The notes beneath the pieces were generated by a model. It was not told the DNA's origin and ran no database searches. It worked only from the letters and a program-made list of their open reading frames with translations. The translations under genes and the position numbers were made by a program. This document shows positions 42,294-55,322 of a DNA stretch of 64,000 nucleotides, piece by piece (within the stretch, counting starts at the first letter, position 1; the number at the start of each line of letters is the position of its first letter). This stretch comes from Quercus robur (taxonomy: Eukaryota > Streptophyta > Magnoliopsida > Fagales > Fagaceae): positions 11,440,282-11,504,281 of the forward strand of contig NC_065535.1 of NCBI RefSeq assembly GCF_932294415.1, read 5' to 3'.

Positions 42294-43410
42294 TATTTAA
42301 TGGTATCGAGCGACAAAACATTTGTGCAGTACCGCTGAGGATATGGATTTCTTCTTTTGTCTCACTGCTTTGGGGAAAATTTTAACTAAAGACAATCTCA
42401 AGAAGAGGGGATAATTTTCATGGATTGTGTTGTATATGTAAGAACCATGGGGTGTGAGTTGCACATTTGTTCCTTCATTGCAATATAACTAGAGAAATGT
42501 GGTCATTAGTCTTTTGCTTATTTGTTAGTTAGGGAATGTCTAATTTAACAGTGGATATTTGGCAAAAAGAGGAATAATGGTGAATATCAAATATGGAAGG
42601 CTATACTGCTATATTTGTTGAGGTTCATATGGAGAGAGAAATATATGTTTCGAAGGGAAAGAGCTACCTTTGACGAAGCTGAAAATTTTATTTATGAATA
42701 CTATATGTGGAGTTCGGCTTCAATTTCTCTGTGTCTAAAACATAGTTTTTTTGGATAAATATGAATAACTCATCGTGTTCTTTCTTTCTTTTTCCCTAAT
42801 TTTTAAAAAATTCCACTTGAAACCATGATTTTTTAAATCGTTTCAGTTATATTTCCTTATTAAGTTATTAACAGAAGCTCTATCACCAAAGTCTCAAAAA
42901 ATTAAAGTAGTACATTTTCTTTTATATTATTGTCACTTTTAATGACATTAGTGAAATATTTTTGTCAATACATGTTTTTCAGCAAATACATTGTTGGATT
43001 ATATTCTCCTTATACCCTCTATACTTACAAAACATTAAGATAATAAGAGATCAATAACTATATTATCTATAATTTCATGTTTTATCTACTTAATTTTTTT
43101 TACACAAAAGTATCTATAATTTCATGTTTTATCTACTTAATTATGTTTTACACAAAAGTATGAGTTAAAAAATTGGAATCATTGGATGGTCAATAACATT
43201 TTATTTATACAAAATTGGAAGTATGTCTTAAGAACTTAAAGAACTCGTAATTCGAGCGTGGAAATTTGAAAATATTAAACAAATTAAACACTGTTAAATT
43301 GCATGACATTGACAAGAAATTACGTAAGTATACCTTCTTTCATATATACTCGGTATAATATTAAAAATGCACACTTATTGGATTTGTTTGTGATTGTGTT
43401 TAATTAATAT
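42294..43410. other. 3' region of DSE1 and AT-rich intergenic DNA
   Basis: The first few hundred bases should include the DSE1 3' UTR. Beyond that I see no gene apart from the small tandem duplication listed separately. Confidence 0.4.
43066..43160. repeat. Tandem duplication of a 47-48-bp unit
   Basis: TCTATAATTTCATGTTTTAT begins copies at 43066 and 43113; both end ACACAAAAGTA. The copies differ by a few bases. Confidence 0.9.
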
Positions 43411-43422
43411 GATGTGAAATAG

Positions 43423-43442
43423 TTTCTCATAAAAAAAAAAAA
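43423..43442 (+). mobile_element. 20-bp tail-only retroposon insertion
   Basis: GATGTGAAATAG occurs at 43411-43422 and 43443-43454, a perfect 12-bp duplication. The insert is TTTCTCAT plus twelve A's, similar to the GTTTCTCA(A)n insert at 6109-6126. Confidence 0.7.
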
Positions 43443-43985
43443 GATGTGAAATAGATAATTGGATAAGAGTTTTATAATCAGTTCGGATCATAGAATTTAA
43501 ATTCTGATAAATATCAACCAATTATGACTTATCTATAATTCCCCTACTCTTAAGTCTTATCCAATTGTTTTCAACACTATTATTAAAAAGATTTTATTTC
43601 GGTTTATTTGATTATTTTTTTCTTGAAAGTTTATGTGATTTGTTTTTCAATGCTGAATTCCTCTGCAAGATTCTTTTTGTTGATAATTGCTTTCTTATTA
43701 TTTAATTTGCCTTCATTTTCTATCAATATCAATCTTTCCTATGATGGAAGGTCACTTAAGATATCTGTATGTTTATTTATCTATTTATAATCTATATACT
43801 ATATAACAAAATTTGAGCCTAAAAGTCATGTTTATATCAAGTGGATATCGCGAAAATACCAAGAGCCTTGTAAATAAACTGAGTAACATCTCCTAGTGTT
43901 TTAAATGTAAACATCGAGAAATTTAAATCTCTTCATACTCAATTATGGGACTATCCAAAAAAAAAAAAAAAAGGTTGATACTATA

Positions 43986-44292
43986 GGTCCGTTTGGATAG
44001 AACTTATTTTGCTGAAATTGAAAACACTGTAGCAAAATAATTTTTAAATGTGTGAATAGTACCGTGAGACCTATTTTTAATGAAAAATGATTTGTGGGTT
44101 TCATGAACAGTGCACAGAACTCACTGATGTGCTGAAAAGTCAAATATTACGACTACTCTTTATGAACAGTGCATGAATAGTAGTTGTAATAGTGTTATTT
44201 GCTCCTGAAACGCGTGCCAAAAAAAAGAAAAAAAAAAATGAGTAAAACGTGCAAACGCGCAAACTTGGACGCAAAAACGTGTATCCAAACGG
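43986..44292. mobile_element. 307-bp hAT-like MITE with 8-bp target duplication
   Basis: Begins GGTCCGTTTGGATAG and ends GTATCCAAACGG, giving inverted CCGTTTGGATA ends. ATACTATA flanks it exactly on both sides (43978-43985, 44293-44300). Interior blocks (TTTTGCTGAAATTGAAAACA, GAACAGTGCA, AAACGCG, GCAAACGCGC) are shared with the copies at 6139-6310 and 8561-8850. Confidence 0.85.
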
Positions 44293-44300
44293 ATACTATA

Positions 44301-45408
44301 TCTAAAGATTAAAATTGTGTTTAGTACATCAATTGCATTGAACACATGTTGGCATCCCAAAGTGTCCGGAGCACAATATACCGGACACAAGCCGTGTTCC
44401 CCTAACTAATTACTACATGTATTGTTTTTAACAATAAATTTACAATTAACTTTATATTAACAGTTTTTTTAATACACGGCTTTTTGTTCAATCTAATCAT
44501 TATTTCTCAATAAAATTATATATTTTATAAACTCATGACCAAAAGTACACACAACCCATACCCACGGACATTTAACAATAATAAAAAGTGTAATAACAGA
44601 TAAGATTTGAAGTCCAATCTGTTTGGCCAAAGGCTGAAATAACACGCGGTTTCAAACCACAGCTTGGCAAAATTCTTAAAGCCTGACATGGAGACAAAAC
44701 GTGACCTATAAGGAAGCTAGGCAATTCATAGCTAAGAAAGAATACTTCAAACAAAGCCATAATTAAAGAGATAATAGTCACCTCATGTTCAATAAAGCTT
44801 AGCTGAAGTTTGACCAAAAAACTAATAATTTTTCACTTCTCGTTAACATTTTAAAGTTCTTCTCTGACAATAAAGGGCTTAAAGGAAGGGTTTAGCAGCA
44901 CAAAGTTTCTGAATTGTCGTTACCTAACTCTCTTATTATTAGAGATTACTATCCATTTGGAATTGGATGCATCCACACGAAAAGTTTTATGATGTTTACT
45001 TCATGACTACTTAAATCCTTGTCATTTTGATCACGTTTACTGCAAGATTTCAAAAGGAAAAAGAATGCATTTGAAAAAGACTTATCGATAATTATGGTTA
45101 ATATAATAATATTAATAAATAATAAGAAGTTTTAGAAGAGATATGTTATCTGGGAAAAAAAATTGCAACCTTGAAATGGGAATGAAACTAGGAGGATTCA
45201 TAAGAATAACGAACACAAACGCGGTTACGAATAGTATCATGAGTAATTTCTAAAAAATTATAATATAAAACGGTTGGTACGACTCTAATATGACATGACC
45301 CATATATAATACCCAAAATGAAGTATTTGTGGTTCTTAGCCTAAGATATGTTTGTTCAAGCTTTAAATGCTAACTTTTTGTCATCCATATAAGTTATGTA
45401 TATCAATC

Positions 45409-45460
<52 letters not shown>

Positions 45461-45663
45461 CATGTATAGGTATAATTTTTTTAAAGTCACGCGAAAAGTT
45501 GTAATATACATTTGGTATTTGAGTAGTCAAGGGAAACCAAAAATAACATTACTTCTATAAAAGTACATAATTTTCAATGAGCCAATGAAAATAGTTAACT
45601 TCATTCACGCTCCTAGAAGTGATCTACTTACTCAAAAAAGTGATTTTCTACTGTTTTAGCAGT
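44301..45663. other. AT-rich intergenic region
   Basis: No gene recognised; short frames at 44160-44390 and 44572-44817 show no domain. Includes the compound microsatellite at 45408-45456. Confidence 0.45.
45408..45456. repeat. Compound (AT)n(AG)n microsatellite
   Basis: About 21 bases of AT repeat (45408-45428) followed by 28 bases of AG repeat (45429-45456). Confidence 0.95.
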
Positions 45664-45666
45664 TTA

Positions 45667-46708
45667 TAGTATTCTCATCGAAGATACTATAAGTGCCAAA
45701 ATGTTATTTTTAGCATCTGAAACCATAAAATGCTGCTCCATCAAACATGCTATATCTTAAAAAATTTGTCATCTTGCTACAGTGCGCTCTCATTTTTTAG
45801 AGCATGCTGTAGCAAGGCGTTATCATTTTTTAAATATTTTTCTTTCTCTCTCTTCAGACTATCACTCTTACTATCACTCTCACTCTCTCATTCTCGTTCT
45901 CTCTCATCTCTCTTTCTCAGATTCTCCCTCTTGTGGGTCTAATGGGTCTCGATGACTACAAGTGGGTCGTGGGTCAAACGGTGGAGGGTTCGACAATGGT
46001 GGCTTCGATGGTGGTTGGGGTTGGTTGAGACCGTGGGTTGAGGCCATGGGTTTGTGTCGTGGGTTGAAGTTGGTTGAGGCCGTGGGTTTGTGCCATGGGT
46101 TGAGGTTGGTTGTGCCGATGGGTTGAGGCCATGGGTTGTGGGTTTGTGGTGGTTGGGTTGCTGGGGTGGTGGTCATCGGAGAGGTTGGGGTGGGTTTTGG
46201 CTACGGTTTTATGGTGGCTTCAGATCGGGGTTGAGGTTCAGATCGGGGTTGCTGGGGTGGTAGGTTTTGGCAGCGGTTTTGTGGTGGATTTTGGCTGCAG
46301 TTTGTGCCGTGGGTTTTTATTTTTATTTTTATTTTTATTTTTTATTTTGGTGGTTGGGGATTGAGGTTGTGGTTGGTGGTGGTGGTTGTGGCTGTGGCCA
46401 TGGTTAGAGGTGATGAGCTTGAAAAGCTCAAGCCATGGAGGTTTTGAGAGCAGAATATCAGGGAGAGGGAGAAACTTCTAGACCGGGTTGAGAAAGATGG
46501 AGAGACAGTGGGAGAGAGAGACAGAGGGAGAGTGAGAAATAATTAAAAAAATGAATAAAAAATAATAAAGAAAGAATATTTAAATGAAGTGTTAAAAATA
46601 TAGAAGTTTTGATGTAAGGGATATTGTAAAGTGGTGTGTTATATGTTATAAAGTTGATTTTTGAGATGGTAAACGCTAAATTTGTTAGAAGTTTTGATGG
46701 GAATGCTC
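45667..46708. mobile_element. 1.04-kb PIF/Harbinger-like element with captured-looking DNA
   Basis: Left end TAGTATTCTCATCGAAG is inverted relative to the right end TTTTGATGGGAATGCTC, with TTA at both borders (45664-45666, 46709-46711). The interior begins with pyrimidine-rich CTCTCTC tracts and continues into a G/T-rich block (about 45940-46400) of imperfect GTGGGTTGAGGCC-type repeats, whose minus-strand frame would be proline-rich. No transposase. The inverted repeats are imperfect, so the superfamily call is tentative. Confidence 0.5.
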
Positions 46709-46711
46709 TTA

Positions 46712-46824
46712 GTAAGAAAGGTATTTAGTTTAGTTTTTTCTAGGAACTCTTTTTTATTAATCCACTTTCACTTGGACTAAATCAGAAAATAAATAAATCA
46801 ATTATTCCAAACACACATTTATAT
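46712..46824. other. Short spacer with the LINE target site
   Basis: The 14-bp sequence ACACACATTTATAT at 46811-46824 is the left target-site copy of the LINE that follows. Confidence 0.6.
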
Positions 46825-46959
46825 GGGAATAATGTCCTACTTGTACAATGTTCTCCTCACGTAGGAGTCTTTTCTCTCGACTAGTGCAAGACTTCTCCCT
46901 CCCTTAGGCAATTAAGGGCTTGCTTTTTATTTTGGTTCTAGGGTTCTTTACGGCTGGAC

Positions 46960-47911
46960 ATGGCTGAGGATGTGATCAATGGGTTGGAAAATATGAGGTT
47001 GACGACAGAAGAGGAAGAAGTGATTATGATATCGGATGAAGGTCGGAAGGAGGAAATTGAGGGTTGCTCTTTGAGTCTGATTGGCAAGTTTCTTACTTGC
47101 AAGCCATTCAACAAACGTGCAGCCCATAACACATTGAGACAAGCTTGGGGTTTGGAGAAGGATATACAAATTGTGGAGGTTGGCTCTAATCTTTTTCAAT
47201 TTAAGTTCAGTAGAGAATTTGATATGGACAGAGTTCTCAGAGGGGGTCCTTGGTTGTTTGACAATTAAATGCTTTTGCTTTGTAGATGGCACAAGGGTAT
47301 GACGGCGGCAAATGTCAAGTTTGACTCGGTGGCTCTTTGGGTTCAGATTTGGGGGGTGCCTTTTGATATGTCATCACCTAAGGTAGCGTCTGAGATTGGC
47401 CGTTGTTTGGGGGAAGTGGTGGAGGTAGAAAAAAGAAGGAGTTTGGAAACTCAGAACTTTGTTTATGCGGGTCAAGGTGGCCGTTCCATTATCTAAACCA
47501 CTTCGACGGGGAGGCTTCATTAGGGGATCAGATGGGCAGCGGAGCTGGGTGGATTACAGATATGAACGTCTTCCTTTGTTCTGCTATTACTGTGGTTTAT
47601 TGAGTCATGATCTCAAACACTGCGCTAAATACTTTGCACGTAGTAGGAATGGGGAAGAGGTTGTCTGCCAGTATGGAGAGTGGTTAAAGTCCATAGGTGG
47701 ACACTCTTATTCACCACCAAGAAAGAGTTCAACCACGAGTTCGCAACCACTAAACGTTGAAGGGTCTGATGCACAAGGCGTGTTTTACAGTTCGAAGACA
47801 CCGACGACGGAGAACAGATCCACGAAGGGAAACCCTACTGAGGAGGATATTCATGCATTAGGAAAGAACGTAAAAACAGGGATATCCACGGGACAGTTAT
47901 GGAAAGCATGA
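46960..47911 (+). pseudogene. LINE ORF1 remnant with DUF4283 and CCHC zinc knuckle
   Basis: The first frame (46960-47268) begins MAEDVINGLENMRLTTEEEE and contains LIGKFLTCKPFNKRAAHNTL..AWGLEKDIQIVEVGSNLFQFKF..VLRGGPWLFDN, the DUF4283 RNA-binding region of plant LINE ORF1. After a stop at 47266-47268 the frame continues WHKGMTAANVKFDSVALWVQIWGVPFDM, shifts again near 47420-47460, and ends with the zinc knuckle CYYCGLLSHDLKHC (about 47581-47622). ORF1 protein binds LINE RNA. One stop and one frameshift disable it. Confidence 0.85.
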
Positions 47912-48284
47912 GATCACTCTACTAGGTGAATAATACAGAGGAGCAAAATTTAAACGGGGATAACGTTTCACATGACGTGGCTTCATAACATGTGGACGTG
48001 ATGATGCCATTACCATTTGGAGGGCATGCGGGAAGGAAGGAGCAGGCTGGGCCTCATGTTTTAAAATTAAAACATACTTGGACGAAGGTGACACAGATGG
48101 ATGTTGGGCCGAGGAAAAAAATACATGAAACAAGCCCACCTAAGTTGGGGAAGAGAGGGATGGAGGAAGCTTATTTTGAGTAGGATACAGAGATTGAAAG
48201 GAAGGGAGGGAAACATGGGAAATACCAAGAAGATATTTTAAAGAATGAAGTGACGGGGGTGCAGGAGCACCCTTGCCGACCACA

Positions 48285-51122
48285 ATGAGGCTCCTAAGTT
48301 GAAACTGTTAAGGGCTTGGGAACTCTTGGATAGTTCGTAGCCTTCACAAGTTGGTGAAGGATAAAGCTCTCATAGCGTGTTTTTTGATGGAAACATGTCT
48401 AGATAGAAAGGGTTTTGATTATCATTGTAAAGAATTACCGTATTCGAACAAGTTTATAATAAAGAAGCCATATGAGGGAGGTGGTTTGGCTCTCATTTGG
48501 AAGGCAGATGTACAGGTGGAAGTTATAAATTTTACAGACCACCATATTCTTGCGAGGGTGGTGAAGAAAGATGGTTTTGCATGGATGTTGACTTGTTTTT
48601 ATGGGTGGCCTAAAGCAAGCCAAAAACACAAATTGTGGGCCCTTCTTAATCATCTCCGCTCCTTTGTTGACTGCCCTTGGTGTCACATAGGGGATTTTAA
48701 TGCTACTCTTAGCTCTGCTAAAAAACAAAGTCGGTTTCCTCCTCCTTTCAAACAAATGGATAAATTTCGTGGTGCTTTCGATGGGTGTAGTTTGGCTGAC
48801 TTGGACTTTGTAGGATAACCTTTCACATGGAATAACAAACGGCCAAGGTTGGATAATACTAAGGAAAGGTTGGACAGGGTTGTGGTTGACACAGGTTGGA
48901 GAAATAAATTCCAGGGCAGTTTGGTCACTCACCTTTTCTCACATGCATATGATCACCGACCCATTATCTTGCATGCAAGAACTGCCTTAAGGTGTTGTGG
49001 CAAACGCACTAACTCATTTAGATTTGAAGAAGCCTGGTTGATGAGGGACGATTGTGAACATGTAATTCATGAGGCATGGAGTCATATAGGAAATAATATG
49101 GAACCGGGTTTAAGAAGGGCCAGGGAGAAAATCAGCAAGTGTGGTTCTGAATTGCAGGCTTGGGGTGCTTCTCATACTCATCCAGATGAGGCAGAAATCA
49201 AGAGAGTACAAAAAAGGGTCGAGGTTCTAAGTATGGCTAATCATACGGTGGAGAACAAGGCTGAAATTTTGGCAGCTAGTAAGACTCTTGATGACTTGCT
49301 TCTTAAACAGGAGATATATTGGGCACAAAGATCCAGGGTATCTTGGTTGGAGCATGGGGACAAGAATACCAAATATTTTCACTCCAAAGCCTCTCAAAGG
49401 CAAAGGAGAAATTTCATTCATGGGATCAGAGACCAAAATAATGGATGGGTGGATGAGCCTGAGGAGATAGCTAAAGTGGCTATAGAGTACTTTGAGAGTA
49501 TTTTTAGTTCGGGACATGTCAAAGAATGGAGGAGTGTATTAGTGTAGTACAACAAAAGGTGACCCTAGACATGCGGGATATTTTGTCCAGTGATTATAAT
49601 GTAGAGGAAATTAAAGCAGCGTTATTCCAAATGGGACCAACAAAGGCTCCTGGACCCGATTGTATGAATGCTCTCCTTTACCAAAAATATTGGCATATTG
49701 TTGGGGATGATGTGACTGCAGCTATGCTTGATTTTCTGAATTCTGGTACTATGATTCCTGAAATTAATTATACCCATATTGTGCTTATTCCAAAGGTGAA
49801 GTCCCCTGAAAAAATTTCTGATTTCAAACCTATTAGCCTATGTAATGTTATTTATAAAATTATTTCAAAAATGTTGGCTAACAGATTGAAACAGATTCTT
49901 CCTCAGTTGATAGCTCCTACCCAAAGTGCTTTTGTTCCTGGCAAACTGATAACTGATAACTGATAATGTACTTGTTGCATATGAGACCTTGCACACCATG
50001 CACTGCAGGAGGAAGGGCAAGATGGGTTCACTAGCGATGAAACTTGACATAAGCAAAGCCTATGATCATGTTGAATGGGAATTCCTGAAAGGCATAATGG
50101 TCAGGTTGGGGTTTCCTAATTTGTGGATTGAGAGGGTGATGTATTGTGTCTCTACACCCTGATTCTCAGTATGTATCAACGACAAAGCATATGGGACTAT
50201 TATGCCGTCTAGAGGACTTCGTCAGGGCGACCCTTTGTCGCCTTATCTCTTCTTGTTATGTGCAGAGGGGTTTACAACTTTGCTATCTAAATTCAAAGAG
50301 GAGGGTAGGCTTAAGGGGGTGGCGGTTTGTAGAAGTGCTCCTTGGATATCCCATCTCTTTTTTGCGGATGACTCTTTGCTCTTTTGTCAAGCTTCTTTGG
50401 AGGAGGTGAAGTGTGTGACAGATATTCTTCAGTTATATGCGGACTCATCTGGTCAGTGCATTAATTTTGAAAAATCTTCTATATATTTTAGTAGCAACAC
50501 GGTTGGGGGACAAAGAGAAATGATAAAATCTATGTTGGGAGTGAAGGAAGTGGAAAGGTTTGAGTCTTATCTGGGACTTCCCACACTCCTTGGCCGATCA
50601 AAATATCAAGCTTTTTTCTTTTTTGAAGGATAGAGTATGGAAAAAGATGCAGGGTTGGAAAGGGAAAATGTTATCAAAAGCGGGTAAAGAGGTACTGATA
50701 AAAGCTATAGCCCAATCCATCCCCACATACACAATGGGGGTATTTTTGCTTCTTGCTAGATTGTGTAATGAACTCAACGCTTTATGTGCAAGATTTTGGT
50801 GGGGTTAGACAGGCGACGAAAAGAAGATACATTGGAAGAATTGGGGAGTGTTATCTCAGCCAAAAAAAGGAAGAGGTATGAGATTTCATGACTTGAGGAA
50901 TTTTAATTTGGCTATGTTAGCCAAACAAGGGTGGAGGTTGATTCAAGAGAAGGATTCTTTACTCTACAAGTGCTTTAAAGCACGATATTTCCCAAGATCT
51001 AATTTTCTAGATGCCTTGGATGCTCCTAATAGCTCTTATGTGTGGAAGAGTTTAATGTCGGCCCAACCAATTCTTAAACAGGGATGTTGCTAGAGGGTGG
51101 GGGATGGGTCTGCCATCGGGGT
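48285..51122 (+). pseudogene. LINE ORF2 remnant: endonuclease and reverse transcriptase
   Basis: Starts at 48285 as MRLLS-NC-GLGN (the usual WNCRGLG with two stops). Endonuclease motifs: GGLALIWKADVQVEVINF, CFYGWPKASQKHKLW, CHIGDFNATLS, PFTWNNKRP and SHAYDHRPIIL. Reverse transcriptase: [92 protein letters not shown], and an intact FADD box (about 50365-50376). A stop in the endonuclease (48816-48818), frameshifts near 49960, 50150 and 50600, and further stops interrupt it. The copia-type element entered at GDGSAIGV, where the frame breaks off. Confidence 0.88.
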
Positions 51123-52024
51123 TGACAGTTTTTAGACCCCTTAAACAATTGATTAAACCTAGGTAATTAGCCAAGTTGTTACTTAGTCCAATTAAACAAG
51201 TCTAGGTTATCACAATAATAAAGATCAAATCATGCAAAGCAGCGGAAAATAAATAACACACGATATGATCACCCAGGAAACCAAACCGGTAAAAAACCTG
51301 GGGAGAATTTAACCTAGCTATCCTTAAGGTAAAAAGCAAATCCACTAGAAAGAATCGAAGTTCATACAAAAGGACTTACAAGCACCCCCGCTTGACTTCC
51401 TAATGCTACCAACCAGTAGAACTTACTGACATGACCACGTGCAAGCTCCGAATCCACGGACTCCTTCTTACTTGGATTCCCACCAACTACAAGCACCCCC
51501 GCTTGTGTATTCTTTAAGCTTTAATGGCAGCAACTGTTTTGATCATCAAGGTGTAGAGAATATCTCCTCCTTGAAAACCCTAAGTTTGTGTAAAGGAAAG
51601 CTCCTCTAGATCTCACAAGAGATTTACACAAACCGCAATATGAGCAACCTTTAGAGAGCCTTTGGGTACAAAACCCTAAATACAAAAAGAGGCACAAGAG
51701 GCACTCTAATCTCTCTAAAAACCACCTTAAAAAAACGTTCTAGGGTTTCCCTTATACATAGGAGAGTTTTACTTGAACCCTAATACGTTTAAGTAGAGTT
51801 TGGGCTGAACTGGAACTCTACAAAAAAATAAATCTGCACGTGGTTCGATCGATCGAGCCTTGCAGATTTAGTCCAATAAATTCTGCAATCACTCGATTCC
51901 AAATTCACAAATAAACATATTTTGAGCAAGCCTAAACCTAGACTCTATGTTTTGATCATGGTTTGCCAACATAATACAAATTGAAGTTCTAATACATTAG
52001 TTCCTAATTTCTTAGAACCTAACA
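51123..52024 (-). repeat. 3' LTR of the nested copia-type element
   Basis: On the plus strand it begins TGACAGTTTTTAGACCCC and ends TTAGAACCTAACA (TG..CA). It is colinear with 55323-56245, with a few scattered substitutions and one 21-bp deletion relative to that copy in the CGATCGATCGAG region near 51851-51866. Confidence 0.93.
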
Positions 52025-54298
52025 ATCTCCCCCTTTGGCAATCCGTGACAAAACACATCACAAACATGAAATGCTCAAAGTTACATATAGCCCAAAAATA
52101 ATTCAACCTAACTACTATCTATCAGTTGTAAGTGTAGACAGCAGTATGACTGAATCAACCTGTATATTTCCTGAAACACTCAACAAACGCATAAACGCAT
52201 GTGTGACAGAAAAACAAAAACAGTAAATCAACAAATATGCAATCTAACTCTCCCCCTAAGTTAGATACATAAAAAACAATGTTCACTCCCCCCTAAACAA
52301 AACATTCTTGTATTTTCCACACATTTCATCTAAATCTCTCCCCCTTTTTGTCACGCATTGACAAAGACAACTCAAGCAAAGAGTTGACAGAAAACATACG
52401 CAACAGAGTAAGAGAAAATAGAGAAAGAAGGGAACACAAAACAATTCAACTCTATAGGAAATAGAGACAACTCCCCCTATAAACAACAAAGGTTAAAAAC
52501 AAGCTTCTCCCCCTATAAAAATAGGAAAAACAAAATAAGTTTTGGGAAAAACTGTTTTGAGGAAAAATAAAGGGGTTGGGGATAAAGAAAAAGACACAAA
52601 CCAAGTTTAAAAAAACTAAGTTGAGGATACACATGAAGAAAAAATATTCTCTCATTCAATAAAATGCAAACATGGCACTATGTGACCCATAAATAGTTGC
52701 ATGAGTAGAGAAAATAGTTGCACATTGATTATCCATCATATCTCTTAAGAAAAATATTTTTTACAGTTCACACATAAAAATAGCATATACTAGAAAGTAC
52801 ATAATTCAAAAATTAATCAATCAATTTTTAAATCAAGTTGAGTACCCAATTTAGCAAAGTGTATGCATGTTATGTGTGAAAACAATCAGAGATATGACTG
52901 CAAAACTGCAAGGTGGATACAAAAAATCAATGCAATACATGTGAATCCTAAACATAAATGATGCATGGAAAAATCAAATTTGAAAAAAAAAAACAATTTA
53001 ACGCAGAAACTCCTCAAAGCACAATATTTCATGAATGAAATGCATGAGTATGAGATTAAAAGTTTTTTAAAAACACACTTGAATTCAACCCCAGATCTTC
53101 CAAAAACAAGTTTTTCAATCAATTTGTCCTTAAAGCGCAAACATTAAACACATTTTGCATTAAAATCAAGGAACTTTTAATCTTAGATGGCCACAATAAG
53201 ATCACACACAATATAATGTACCAAGTTTAGCAAAGAGTAACTTGTGTAGTGTGTGCAACTAGCAAAAGCTTGAGATACATGTGAGGTGATATGTGAATAG
53301 CAATCAATCACAAAGTCTACAAACTTCATCACATAGAATTTAAAAGAGACTATCACCTAAAGAGTTACATCATATAACTCCCACATCTCCTAGATCATAA
53401 GCTTGCAATCATGTAAGTTTCTTGTATTTATGCCTCATAATATACATACCAATTTTAAGTCATGTGAGTTTGGCATCAAGCCTAATAGTACACACCAATT
53501 TTAAGTATTTAACAATTTAAACCGAGGCTTCACCTTATGTTCTTTCTGTGCATGTGCTACACTTTCTCGAGCACAAAATCTTATGATATGCACTAAGGTG
53601 TTCATGATTGGCTAGTGAACAGTGGTGAGATGGTTATCTATGTCTTTCTCTAAAAGTTCAAGTCCAACATTTAAAAACATGTGACTTCAAGATTAAGACA
53701 TAGTAATAAAAAAACCATCAACATCTTTCCCACACAACATGCATTACAAAGTTTCAACTAGTAAAGTGTAATAAATAAGCTCATCAAAGTTAAACAAGGT
53801 ACATAAACTTGTTATGTAAAGATAATATGGCCAATCCTTGATTATAAATCTAAGATGTGAGAAACAAAACACAAAAATCTTTTTGGTTTTAAAAAATTTA
53901 TGACCAAAAACAAAAAGCACACATTATGCTAAACGAACAATGCAAAATGCAATGCATGATAGTGCTTAACTAAGCTATAGAGGGTACACAAATAAGAAAT
54001 ATCAATTTCTTAATTAACCCTTGAGTATATGTACAAATTAATACATACTCACATAAAATCAAAAATAGCTTTCAAGTTTCTCCACAATGTCAAGCATGTT
54101 CTAAATCAAGAGAGATATCATAATTCATGTAATCCTCAAAACAAATAAAACAAGACACAAAATAAAATATTTTTGTCTTTTTGAAAAAAATTTCAATGTT
54201 TTTGGATTTTTTTTTATTAAATAAAAAAAATATTCTAAAAGAAACAAAACAACCAAAAAAAAAAAAAAACAAGACATGTCCATAAACAATTGAAAGAA

Positions 54299-55264
54299 TT
54301 AAATCAGGGACAAATCAGCAACACTCACCTTAGAGAATTTTTTTCTCACCCATATAGCACGAGTCTTCGGCTTTGTAGGTGAAAATCCATGTGAAGCAGA
54401 GTGTATTTGAGGGATTACACCAATCTTCTGAGAAAGACTGAAATCTTGCAAATTCCTTTCACAAGCCAACAAGCTCAAATTTTTCAAAAGAATATGAAAC
54501 AATTTATATGGACTTATGGCGGGAGAAATATCATCACAAATCCTAGATTGAAACATAGAATGCTTAAATTTCAGTTTATGACAATTAGGACGAATGTGAC
54601 CGGAGACACCACAAAAGTGACAAACAGGAACAAATTTAGGAACATTAGTATTCCTAACAACAAGTCTAGTCTCAGATTTTGGTTTTTGCCTCAACAAAGA
54701 ACAATTTGGTCTAATATGACCAACAACACCACAAAGGTGACAAGTAGGCACAAAAACAGATTTATTATGCTCTTTAACAGTAGGTTTAGACATAGGTTTA
54801 GAACCATCAGCGTCAACATCAGAACTTTTACCTTTGTCTAACCTAGCAAAATAAGTATTTTCCTTATTATTCCTCTTGAAAGGAGGGATATAAACTTTCT
54901 CAGTTTTAGGCTTAAGAGAAACAGAAACACTTCTGTTATCAACAGCAGACTTGGTACAAGTCAAATTTTCAATTTTAACTTTAGATTCAACTAACTCTTG
55001 TTCCAAGATTTTCATCCTCTCATCTTGAGAGGAAATTTGATTTCTCAAAAATTCATTCTTTTTATTAGATTCATCCAATCTAACAATCAATTCCTCTTTT
55101 TCAAGATTAGCCAATTTTAACTCTTCCTTGAATTTCTTAGCAATTTTCATGGATTTCAATAATTCCTTACGAAGAGTTTCACATGCATCAATAAAATCAA
55201 CAGAAGCATGAGCAAAAACATGATCAGAAAGACACTTCAAATTATCTATGACAACAGGGGTCAA
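54299..55264 (-). pseudogene. Gag C-terminal fragment with two CCHC zinc knuckles
   Basis: An intact 321-codon frame on the minus strand, the only coding sequence left in the nested element. Residues about 25-105 are charged and heptad-like (KKFKEELKLANLEKEELIVRL), probably coiled coil. Then come two zinc knuckles of the form C-X2-C-X4-H-X4-C: CHLCGVVGHIRPNC (about 174-187) and CHFCGVSGHIRPNC (about 215-228). In related Copia gag proteins these follow a large N-terminal capsid-type (UBN2) domain, which is missing here: the frame starts only about 45 bp after the primer-binding site. The protein could still bind nucleic acid but should not form a capsid. It could alternatively be annotated as a small intact ORF. 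Confidence 0.8.
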
Positions 55265-55308
55265 GGATCAGCTCTTAGATCAAAAGATCTAAAACAAAAG
55301 AGCAACCC

Positions 55309-55320
55309 GCTCTGATACCA
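55309..55320 (-). other. Primer-binding site for initiator tRNA-Met
   Basis: TGGTATCAGAGC on the minus strand, two bases from the 5' LTR (55323). It sets the element's orientation. Confidence 0.88.
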
Positions 55321-55322
55321 CT

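Noticed and set aside
45904-46176. Proline-rich minus-strand protein
   Set aside because: Translation of an imperfect G/T-rich repeat inside a TIR element; no start context or splice structure supports a gene.
47897-48932. Minus-strand frames of 80-165 codons in the LINE
   Set aside because: They are antisense shadows of LINE ORF1 and ORF2, whose sense frames carry the recognisable motifs.
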